Below, piece after piece: positions 25,594 to 32,665 of a DNA stretch of 34,324 nucleotides. Within the stretch, counting starts at the first letter, position 1. Each line of letters begins with the position of its first letter. The notes beneath the pieces were generated by a model. The model did not search any database. It saw only the letters and a program-made list of their open reading frames with translations, and had not been told where the DNA came from. The position numbers were made by a program, and so were the translations under genes. Origin of the DNA: Patescibacteria group bacterium (GTDB taxonomy: Bacteria; Patescibacteriota; Minisyncoccia; Minisyncoccales; CG1-02-41-26); contig JAMCXQ010000028.1 of assembly GCA_023474835.1 (NCBI GenBank), positions 1 through 34,324 on the forward strand, written 5' to 3'.

Positions 25594-27048
25594 ATGCGAC
25601 AAGAAAACGATCAAGAATTTGGAAAAGAGCAATTAGTAAAAAAGTCAGACGATTTTGCCAAGTGGTACACAGATGTGATTTTAAAAAGCGAAATGGCTGA
25701 TTACGCGCCGGTGAAAGGGTGCCAAGTCATCAGACCCTACGGCTATGCTATTTGGGAAATGGTGCAAAAAGCTCTTGATGACATTATTAAAAAAGCAGGC
25801 GTTAAAAACGCCTATTTCCCGCTTTTTATTCCCGAAAAGTCGCTGCAAAAAGAAAAAGAGCATGTTGAAGGGTTTTCTCCTGAGCTGGCAATCGTAACAA
25901 TTGGAGGGGGAGGAGAGTTAGAAGAAAAATTGGTGGTAAGACCCACTTCCGAAACAATCATTTATGAAATGTATTCTAAATGGATAAAATCGTGGCGGGA
26001 TTTGCCGGTTTTGATAAACCAATGGGCAAACGTGGTTCGCTGGGAAAAAAGGACTCGTTTGTTTTTAAGAACTACCGAATTTTTATGGCAAGAAGGCCAC
26101 ACTGTCCACGAGAAAGACAAAGAGGCAAAAGCAGAAGTGGATAGGGCGTTGGCAGGATACGCCAAAATCTACCAAGAATATTTCGCCATTGATGGCGTTT
26201 GGGGCAGAAAAAGCGAAACTGAGAAATTCCCCGGCGCTGTTTCTACCTTTACCTATGAGATGCTGATGCCTGACGGCAAGGCCTTGCAGGGCTGTACTTC
26301 GCATGATTTGGGCCAAAACTTTGCTAAACCATTTAATATAAGCTTTTTGGGCAAAGATGGAGCTTCCCACTTTCCTTTCCAAACCTGCTGGGGTTTTTCC
26401 ACTAGAAGCATCGGCGCTTTAATTATGGCGCATGGCGATGACAATGGCTTAATTCTACCGCCTCAATTAGCGCCTATCCAAGTTATAATCATTCCTGTTT
26501 TACAAAAAAAAGACAGCGCCAAGGCGGTGGAAGAAAAAACCTGGGACATTAAAAACGATTTAAAGGCATTTAGAGTTGAAATTGACTCAAGAAAAGAGTA
26601 TTCTATTGGCTGGAAGTTTAACGAGTGGGAGCTAAAAGGGGTGCCTTTGCGGATTGAAATTGGACCAAAAGAATTAGAAAATAAAGAAGCCACGTTGGTA
26701 AGAAGAGACAATGGCGAAACAAGCAAAATAAAATTGAGCAAACTGAACAGCGAAGTAAAGAAACTTTTAGACACAATCCAAAAAGATTTATTTGAAAAAA
26801 GCAAAAATTACTTAAAAGAAAATACCAAAGAAGCGTTAAGTTATAACGAATTCAAAAAAATAATGGAAAATGAAAAAGGGTTTGTGAAGATGTTTTGGTG
26901 TGAGAGCGCTGTTTGTGAAACGAAGATAAAAGAAGAAACAAAAGCGACCACGCGCTGTTTGCCCCGTGACGCCAAAAAAGAAAACGGCCGATGTGTTTAT
27001 TGCGGTAAGCCAGCCAATTATAAATGGCTGTTTGCGCAGGCATATTAA
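25594..27048 (+). CDS. proS: Prolyl-tRNA synthetase, archaeal/eukaryotic-type architecture
   Basis: DFAKWYTDVILKSEMADYAPVKGCQVIRPYGYAIWE; VRPTSETIIYEMYSKWIKSWRDLPVLINQWANVVRWEKRTRLFLRTTEFLWQEGHTVH; LQGCTSHDLGQNFAKPF. Confidence 0.93.
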   Translation: MRQENDQEFGKEQLVKKSDDFAKWYTDVILKSEMADYAPVKGCQVIRPYGYAIWEMVQKALDDIIKKAGVKNAYFPLFIPEKSLQKEKEHVEGFSPELAIVTIGGGGELEEKLVVRPTSETIIYEMYSKWIKSWRDLPVLINQWANVVRWEKRTRLFLRTTEFLWQEGHTVHEKDKEAKAEVDRALAGYAKIYQEYFAIDGVWGRKSETEKFPGAVSTFTYEMLMPDGKALQGCTSHDLGQNFAKPFNISFLGKDGASHFPFQTCWGFSTRSIGALIMAHGDDNGLILPPQLAPIQVIIIPVLQKKDSAKAVEEKTWDIKNDLKAFRVEIDSRKEYSIGWKFNEWELKGVPLRIEIGPKELENKEATLVRRDNGETSKIKLSKLNSEVKKLLDTIQKDLFEKSKNYLKENTKEALSYNEFKKIMENEKGFVKMFWCESAVCETKIKEETKATTRCLPRDAKKENGRCVYCGKPANYKWLFAQAY

Positions 27049-27050
27049 AT

Positions 27051-28103
27051 ATGTTTAATTTTATTCTAAAACATTTTAACGAAGATATTGCCATTGATTT
27101 GGGCACGGCCAATTCTTTGGTTTACGTGAAAGGCAAAGGCATCGTTATGAACGAGCCCTCGGTAGTGGCTTTGAACGATAAAACGGGCCAGATTCTGGCG
27201 GTAGGGGAGGAAGCGAAAAAAATGGTGGGCAGAACGCCCTCGCACATCAGGGCCATCAGGCCTTTGGTGCGGGGAGTGGTTTCCGATTTTGAAGTGACCG
27301 AACAAATGCTCAAGTATTTCATTGACAAAGCCCACAAAAATAAAACCATTTCTTTGGCCTGGCCCAGAGTGATTTTGGGCATTCCCTGCAAAGTTACCGA
27401 GGTGGAAAAAAAAGCGGTGGTTGACGCAGCCAAGTCCGCCGGAGCCAGAGAGGTTTTTTTAATTGAACAGCCCATTGCCGCCGCCATCGGAGCCCGTCTG
27501 CCTATTCAGGAGGCGAAAGGCAATTTTGTCATTGACATTGGCGGGGGCACAACCGACATCGCGGTTTTGTCGCTGGGGGGCATTGTGGTGTCGCAGGGCC
27601 TGCCGGTTGCGGGCGACAAACTATCCGAGGACATCATTCAGTACGTGCAGCAAAAATTCAGGCTTTTAATCGGCGAGAGGTCGGCGGAAGAAGTGAAAAT
27701 AAACATCGGGCAGGCAATGCCGAGCAAAGAAATGAAAGAAGCCCCTTTGCGGGGCCGCAATCTTGTTTCCGGCTTGCCCGAAGAAATAACCGTTACTTCC
27801 GAGGACGTCCGCCGGGCAATGGAAAAATCCCTTAACCAGGTGGTTGAAGCGGTTAAGGCGAACATCGAGGCCACGCCGCCGGAAATTCTGGCTGACGTGA
27901 TGCGGGAAGGAATTTTTATGGTAGGAGGAGGCTCTTTGCTGAAAGGTCTCGACACTTTAATCAGCCAGGCCACGAAAATGAAGGTAAATATCATTGAAGA
28001 CCCGCTCACCGCGGTTGTGCGGGGCGGGGGAGTGGTGCTGGAAAAGTTAGACGAACTACGCGAAGTTTTGGTGGAAACCGACTCCGGAGGCGTGCCCAAA
28101 TAA
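27051..28103 (+). CDS. mreB: Rod shape-determining protein MreB (paralogue 2)
   Basis: DIAIDLGTANSLVYVKGKGIVMNEPSVVAL; FVIDIGGGTTDIAVLSLGGIVVSQGLPVAGDKLSEDII. Confidence 0.95.
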   Translation: MFNFILKHFNEDIAIDLGTANSLVYVKGKGIVMNEPSVVALNDKTGQILAVGEEAKKMVGRTPSHIRAIRPLVRGVVSDFEVTEQMLKYFIDKAHKNKTISLAWPRVILGIPCKVTEVEKKAVVDAAKSAGAREVFLIEQPIAAAIGARLPIQEAKGNFVIDIGGGTTDIAVLSLGGIVVSQGLPVAGDKLSEDIIQYVQQKFRLLIGERSAEEVKINIGQAMPSKEMKEAPLRGRNLVSGLPEEITVTSEDVRRAMEKSLNQVVEAVKANIEATPPEILADVMREGIFMVGGGSLLKGLDTLISQATKMKVNIIEDPLTAVVRGGGVVLEKLDELREVLVETDSGGVPK

Positions 28104-28115
28104 CCAATTGCCAAT

Positions 28116-28406
28116 ATGATTTCCAAAGAAGAAGTAAAACACATCGCGGATTTGGCGCGCCTGGAACTGACAGGCGAAGAAACGGACAAAATGCAAAAGG
28201 ATTTGGCGAATATCTTGGGTTACATTGAAAAACTCGGCGAGCTTAACGTTGAAAACGTTGAGCCGACTTTCCGGCCGGTGGCCGCGCAAAACGTCTGGCG
28301 GGAAGACGAACAGCAAAAACAAAACCCCCAAGTCATAGAAACGATGCTCTCTCAAATGCCCGCAAAAGAGGGGAATATGCTTAAAGTAAGGGAGATATTT
28401 GAGTAA
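28116..28406 (+). CDS. gatC: Asp/Glu-tRNA amidotransferase subunit C
   Basis: MISKEEVKHIADLARLELTGEETDKMQKDLANILGYIEKLGELNVENVEPT. Confidence 0.95.
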   Translation: MISKEEVKHIADLARLELTGEETDKMQKDLANILGYIEKLGELNVENVEPTFRPVAAQNVWREDEQQKQNPQVIETMLSQMPAKEGNMLKVREIFE

Positions 28407-28411
28407 TTTTT

Positions 28412-28439
28412 ATAAAAAATAAAAATTAAAAAATTTACG
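28412..28439. repeat. Heptanucleotide tandem array at the gatC/gatA junction
   Basis: ataaaaa ataaaaa ttaaaaa atttacg. Confidence 0.65.
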
Positions 28440-29855
28440 GACTCCAATAATCAAACAATAAAAGAAATCCATAATGGTCTAATAACTAAACAGTTCACGG
28501 CCGTTGAACTTTGCGGTTTTTTCCTGCGCCAAATTGAAGAAAAAGACAAAAACATCAATGCTTTTTTGCAGGCAAGCCCGCAATTAGCTTTAAGGCAGGC
28601 AAAAGAAATCGACAAGGCAATCGCTGGGGGAAAAAAGCTAGCTTTGCTGGCGGGCATACCCGCTGCCATAAAAGACGCGATTTTGGTTAAAGACTTCAAC
28701 AATACCGCCGCTTCTCTTATTCTGGAAAATTTCCATTCCGCGCAAGATGCCACGGCCGTTGCCAAATTAAGGGAAGAGGGCGCGGTATTTCTGGGCAGAA
28801 CCAATCTTGACGAATTCGCAATGGGTTCTTCCACCGAACACTCGGCTTATAAAATTACCAGAAACCCCCTGGATGTTGAACGGGTGCCGGGAGGCACGTC
28901 GGGCGGCTCTGCGGCGGCCATTGCCGCAGGAGAATGCGTTTTCGCTTTGGGCTCGGACACCGGCGGCTCCATACGCCAGCCAGCCGCTTTTTGCGGCGTC
29001 GTGGGCTTGAAGCCGACTTACGGAAGAGTGTCAAGATACGGCCTGATTGCCCATGCCTCATCGCTTGAACAAATCGGGCCGATGGCGAAAAACGTTGATG
29101 ATTGCGAAATCGTTTTTGACGCCATTGCCGGACAGGACCCGAAGGATTCAACGTCAGTGGACCCTGAATTTCCAATTTCCAATTTCCAATTTCCAAATAT
29201 CAAGATAGGCATTCCTAAGGAATATTTCGGCCGCGGGCTGGACAAAGACATCAAAAAAGCTGTCTTGGAAACGGCCGGAAAACTGGAAAAACAAGGAGTG
29301 AAAATTGAAGAAATCTCTTTGCCCAATGCCGAATACGCCCTGCCGTGCTATTATATAATCGTACCATCGGAAGCAAGCGCTAATTTGGCAAGGTTTGACG
29401 GAATACGCTACGGCAAATCCGAAAAAGCGGAAAATCTTTTCGGGGTTTACGCGAAGACGAGGGGCAGGGGATTAGGCGAAGAAGTGAAACGGAGAATAAT
29501 GCTTGGCACTTTCGCTTTGTCTTCGGGTTATTACGACGCTTATTACTTAAAAGCGCAGAAAGCCCGCACTTTGATTAAGCGGGATTTCGAAACGGCCTTT
29601 GAAAAAGTTGATTTCCTTTTAACGCCGGTTTCGCCGTTCCAGCCCTTCAAAATCGGAGAAAAAATCAACGACCCCTTAAAAATGTATTTGTCGGACGTCT
29701 ACACAATTTCAATAAATCTGGCGGGAGTTCCGGCTTTGTCAATGCCAATCCCGAAAGCAAAAGTTGAAAATATGCCGGTTGGACTGCAAATAATCGGCCC
29801 TCATTTTTCGGAAAAAAACATTTTTCATTTGGCGAAAGCCATTGAGCAGCTATGA
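28425..29855 (+). CDS. gatA: Asp/Glu-tRNA amidotransferase subunit A; start codon uncertain
   Basis: Amidase signature GGTSGGSAAAIAAGECVFALGSDTGGSIRQPAAFCGVVGLKPTYGRVSRYG; GatA-like N-terminus TIKEIHNGLITKQFTAVELC lies upstream of the track start at 28566. Confidence 0.9.
   Translation: MKKFTDSNNQTIKEIHNGLITKQFTAVELCGFFLRQIEEKDKNINAFLQASPQLALRQAKEIDKAIAGGKKLALLAGIPAAIKDAILVKDFNNTAASLILENFHSAQDATAVAKLREEGAVFLGRTNLDEFAMGSSTEHSAYKITRNPLDVERVPGGTSGGSAAAIAAGECVFALGSDTGGSIRQPAAFCGVVGLKPTYGRVSRYGLIAHASSLEQIGPMAKNVDDCEIVFDAIAGQDPKDSTSVDPEFPISNFQFPNIKIGIPKEYFGRGLDKDIKKAVLETAGKLEKQGVKIEEISLPNAEYALPCYYIIVPSEASANLARFDGIRYGKSEKAENLFGVYAKTRGRGLGEEVKRRIMLGTFALSSGYYDAYYLKAQKARTLIKRDFETAFEKVDFLLTPVSPFQPFKIGEKINDPLKMYLSDVYTISINLAGVPALSMPIPKAKVENMPVGLQIIGPHFSEKNIFHLAKAIEQL
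29167..29194. repeat. Heptanucleotide tandem array within gatA
   Basis: Four perfect copies of AATTTCC. Confidence 0.95.
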
Positions 29856-30430
29856 GTTTTGCCTTGCCAACGGAAGCCACAAACAGCATAATGCAGGCGC
29901 TGGTGTTTATCAAACAGCAGATTGATTTTATCACTTCGGCGCAGGTCCAGCAGTACTTTTTCATTCCGAAGGTTCTTTTTATTGTTTTTGGCTGTTTGTT
30001 CGTTATCTGCACCGCGTATCTTCTCAAAAGAACCGACTGGTTTGATTTGGTTTATAAAGAGCCGGCCCAGCATTTGCTGGCTTTCAGCACTTTAGGAGCC
30101 AAAGAATGGCAAAAGCGGTGGCAAAAAATAAAAAAGAACCTCACTAAAGGCGCAGCCGCCTATTATAAAATCTGTTTGTTGGAAGCGGAAAAGTTTATTT
30201 ATGAAATTTTGGGCAGAATGGGCTTCCCGGGCAAAACAATGGCCGAAGAAATTACAAAAGCGCAAGACAGCGGAATGGAAGGCATCAGCGATTTGAGCGA
30301 TTTTTACAAATTGTGCGAGGATATGGTGGCCGACCCGGATTACCACCTGACCCTGGAAAAAACCGAATCGGAAATAAAAAAAGTTGAAGATATTTTCAAA
30401 AAATGGGGCGTTCTTAAAATGGACAAATGA
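29852..30430 (+). CDS. Single-TM hypothetical protein with cytoplasmic helical domain
   Basis: ATGA overlap with gatA; TM YFFIPKVLFIVFGCLFVICTAYLL. Confidence 0.7.
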   Translation: MSFALPTEATNSIMQALVFIKQQIDFITSAQVQQYFFIPKVLFIVFGCLFVICTAYLLKRTDWFDLVYKEPAQHLLAFSTLGAKEWQKRWQKIKKNLTKGAAAYYKICLLEAEKFIYEILGRMGFPGKTMAEEITKAQDSGMEGISDLSDFYKLCEDMVADPDYHLTLEKTESEIKKVEDIFKKWGVLKMDK

Positions 30431-30459
30431 GAAAAATAGTGTTAGCATGGCAAGAATAT

Positions 30460-30773
30460 AGCGGGGTAGAGAAGTGGTATCTCGCCGGGCTCAATAATAG
30501 GGCTCGTTAACCAGCAATGGTTAACGGACACCCGCCAAATTCGGTGAAACCCAAAGTCGCCTCAGGCGACCAGGCAATACCGAGCCAAGCCAAGCATACA
30601 AATTTTTGTACGTTTGGAAGGTGTAGAGACTAGACGACGGGGTCGCCTCAGGCGACAAGGTATAGTCCAGACCACAAACTTTCTCTTGTTATTAATAAAT
30701 AAAAGAAAGGCAACGAAAGTTGTAGTTGGTAAGCATAACCCGGAGATCGTTGGTTCAATTCCAACCCCCGCAA
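30460..30773 (+). tRNA. Initiator tRNA-fMet (CAT) interrupted by a group I intron; exons 30460-30491 and 30734-30773
   Basis: Joined exons: AGCGGGGTAGAGAAGTGGTATCTCGCCGGGCT|CATAACCCGGAGATCGTTGGTTCAATTCCAACCCCCGCAA. Unpaired 1:72, A11:U24 and GGG/CCC anticodon-stem pairs are initiator hallmarks. Confidence 0.93.
30492..30733 (+). ncRNA. Group I intron (IC3-like), ~242 nt
   Basis: P1 GGGCU/GGCUC with U491-G501 wobble at the 5' splice site, terminal G (omegaG), and core blocks AAATTCGGTGAAACCC, GGCAATACCGAGCCAAGCC, GGAAGGTGTAGAGACTAGACG, GGTATAGTCCAG resembling tRNA-borne group I introns such as Azoarcus. Confidence 0.93.
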
Positions 30774-30780
30774 CATTTAT

Positions 30781-30815
30781 TAGTTTGTAGCAAGTAGTTT
30801 GTAGTTAGTAACAAA
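30781..30815. repeat. Intergenic heptanucleotide tandem array
   Basis: tagtttg tagcaag tagtttg tagttag taacaaa. Confidence 0.8.
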
Positions 30816-30826
30816 ACAGGAAATCG

Positions 30827-30897
30827 GGCTGTGTAGCTCAATGGTAGAGCAGAGCCCTCATAAAGCTAAAACGAAGGTTCGATTCCTTCCACAGCCA
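30827..30897 (+). tRNA. tRNA with CAT anticodon (elongator Met or Ile2)
   Basis: Acceptor ggctgtg/cacagcc, D-stem gctc/gagc, T-arm gaagg-ttcgatt-ccttc, loop ctCATaa; the anticodon stem is weak. Confidence 0.8.
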
Positions 30898-30927
30898 CAG
30901 AGAGATTTGCCGTTAGTAATTTCATTT

Positions 30928-31446
30928 ATGCCAATCAACCAATGCCCAAACATCCACGAGCTTGTTGTTTGCGCCAATTTTTTTGTCAGAAAAAACAACA
31001 AATACCTGCTTATAAAACGCTCTTCAAAGAAAACTTTCGCGCCCAATGTAATGCATCCCATTGGCGGGAAAATAGACGCGAACGAAAATCCGTTTTTCGG
31101 AGCGCAAAGAGAATTGTTTGAAGAAGCCGGAATAAAAGTCAAAAATATAAAGCTGGAAGCGGTTATTTTGGAAATCGCGCCGCACAAAGAAATAATGGCA
31201 AATAATTGGCTGATTTTTCATTTCTCCGGCGATTATGATTCGGGCGAATTAAAAACAAGCGAAGAAGGAAAGTTTATCTGGCTGACAAGCGAGGAAATAA
31301 AACAGCAGGAGCTTTTTCCGTCGGTCCAACAAACAATTGACTATATTTTAAACCCCAGCGACGGCACGGTTTTCGCCACATTTGAATACGACGAAAACCA
31401 TAAAATAATTGAACGGACGAAAAAAATTGACAAATGCGTTGTTTGA
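30928..31446 (+). CDS. Nudix hydrolase
   Basis: GGKIDANENPFFGAQRELFEEAGI Nudix box; ATG at 30928 lies after the tRNA. Confidence 0.9.
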   Translation: MPINQCPNIHELVVCANFFVRKNNKYLLIKRSSKKTFAPNVMHPIGGKIDANENPFFGAQRELFEEAGIKVKNIKLEAVILEIAPHKEIMANNWLIFHFSGDYDSGELKTSEEGKFIWLTSEEIKQQELFPSVQQTIDYILNPSDGTVFATFEYDENHKIIERTKKIDKCVV

Positions 31447-31456
31447 CAATCTATTT

Positions 31457-31532
31457 GCGGGTGTAGCTTAGTCCGGTTAAAAGCGCCGACCTGTCACGTC
31501 GGAGAACGCCAGTTCAAATCTGGTCACCCGCG
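31457..31532 (+). tRNA. tRNA-Asp (GTC)
   Basis: Acceptor gcgggtg/cacccgc, anticodon arm ccgac-ctGTCac-gtcgg. Confidence 0.95.
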
Positions 31533-31587
31533 CCTTATTGTGGATAACAGCCGATTGCTTTGAAAGGGTATTTATGGTAAAATAAGA

Positions 31588-31610
31588 CCGTATTTGGATA
31601 CGGTTTTTTT
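31588..31610 (+). terminator. Rho-independent terminator just upstream of pheS
   Basis: ccgtat ttgg atacgg ttttttt. Confidence 0.7.
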
Positions 31611-31614
31611 GTTT

Positions 31615-32664
31615 ATGAGCCTTCAAGACATCAAAAATCAGGCGAAAGAGGCAGCTGAAAAAATCGGCGATTTGGCTGACTGGGATGACGCTTACCGCAG
31701 ATTTTTGGGCAAGAAAGGCGAAATCGCCAAGGTTTTTATGTCAATAAAAACAATGGCCGAGGCGGAAAAAAGGGCGCTGGGCAAGGAAGCCAACGAAGTA
31801 AAAAATGAAATTGAACGTTTTTTGGCTGAAAGGAAAGCCGCTTTGCAAAAAGAATTTTTTGACGTAAAGCCGCAAACCGAAACAATTGACATCACCAGGC
31901 CCGGCGAAAAACCGGAATTCGGGCGCTTACATCCTTTAACCTTGGCGCAAAGAGATATAATAAATATCTTTCATTCAATGGGCTTTGGAGTGGCGGACGG
32001 CCCGGAAATGGAAACCGAGTGGTATAATTTTGACGCTTTGAATATGCCCAAAGACCACCCGGCCCGTGACATGCAGGACACATTTTGGCTCCGCCAGAAT
32101 GAATTAAAAGTTAAAAATGAACAAGTTCCGCCAGCGGGCAAGCAAAAATTAAAAATTAAATCAGAAAGATTATTATTGAGAACACAAACATCAGCGGTGC
32201 AGGTGAGGTATATGGAAACCCATAGGCCGCCTTTGCGAATCATTGTGCCAGGCAGAATTTTCAGGAACGAGGCAACAGACGCCACGCACGAAAGCCAATT
32301 TTACCAAACAGAGGGGCTGATGGCGGGCAAAAACATTTCCGCCGCCAACTTCAAAGCGATTTTGCAGAAGTTTTTAAGTTTGTTTTTCAACGGCAAAACG
32401 GAAATAAGGTTAAGGCCGAGCTATTTTCCTTTTACCGAGCCCAGTTTTGAAATAGACGCAAAAGGGGCCGACGGCAAGTGGCTGGAACTGATGGGAGCGG
32501 GAATGGTCAACCAGAAAGTTTTTCAGGCGGCCGGCTACCCCCTTAATAAGTACACCGGTTTTGCTTTCGGGGTTGGAGTCGACCGCTTGGCAATGATTAA
32601 ATACAACATCAAGGAAATACGGCTTTTTTACCAAAACGATTTGCGGTTTTTGAAACAGTTTTAG
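31615..32664 (+). CDS. pheS: Phenylalanyl-tRNA synthetase alpha subunit
   Basis: HPLTLAQRDIINIFHSMGFGVADGPEMETEWYNFDALNMPKDHPARDMQDTFW; LLRTQTSAVQVRYME; FGVGVDRLAMIKYNIKEIRLFYQNDLRFLKQF. Confidence 0.96.
   Translation: MSLQDIKNQAKEAAEKIGDLADWDDAYRRFLGKKGEIAKVFMSIKTMAEAEKRALGKEANEVKNEIERFLAERKAALQKEFFDVKPQTETIDITRPGEKPEFGRLHPLTLAQRDIINIFHSMGFGVADGPEMETEWYNFDALNMPKDHPARDMQDTFWLRQNELKVKNEQVPPAGKQKLKIKSERLLLRTQTSAVQVRYMETHRPPLRIIVPGRIFRNEATDATHESQFYQTEGLMAGKNISAANFKAILQKFLSLFFNGKTEIRLRPSYFPFTEPSFEIDAKGADGKWLELMGAGMVNQKVFQAAGYPLNKYTGFAFGVGVDRLAMIKYNIKEIRLFYQNDLRFLKQF
32101..32178. repeat. Two heptanucleotide blocks flanking gttccgccagcgggcaag within pheS
   Basis: gaattaa aagttaa aaatgaa ... aaaaatt aaaaatt aaatcag aaagatt; encodes NELKVKNEQVPPAGKQKLKIKSERL. 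Confidence 0.75.
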
Positions 32665-32665
32665 C

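Noticed and set aside
25594-27048. Archaeal-type ProS as evidence of recent horizontal transfer
   Set aside because: This ProS architecture is widespread in many bacteria; sequence alone does not support a recent event.
30492-30733. Homing endonuclease encoded in the intron
   Set aside because: The intron is only ~242 nt and contains no credible ORF.
31588-31610. Hairpin plus T-run before pheS as a Phe attenuator
   Set aside because: The best promoter guess (TTGCTT-N17-TAAAAT, -10 at 31578-31583) would start transcription at or inside the hairpin and there is no Phe-rich leader peptide; simple termination of the upstream tRNA-Asp transcript is more likely.
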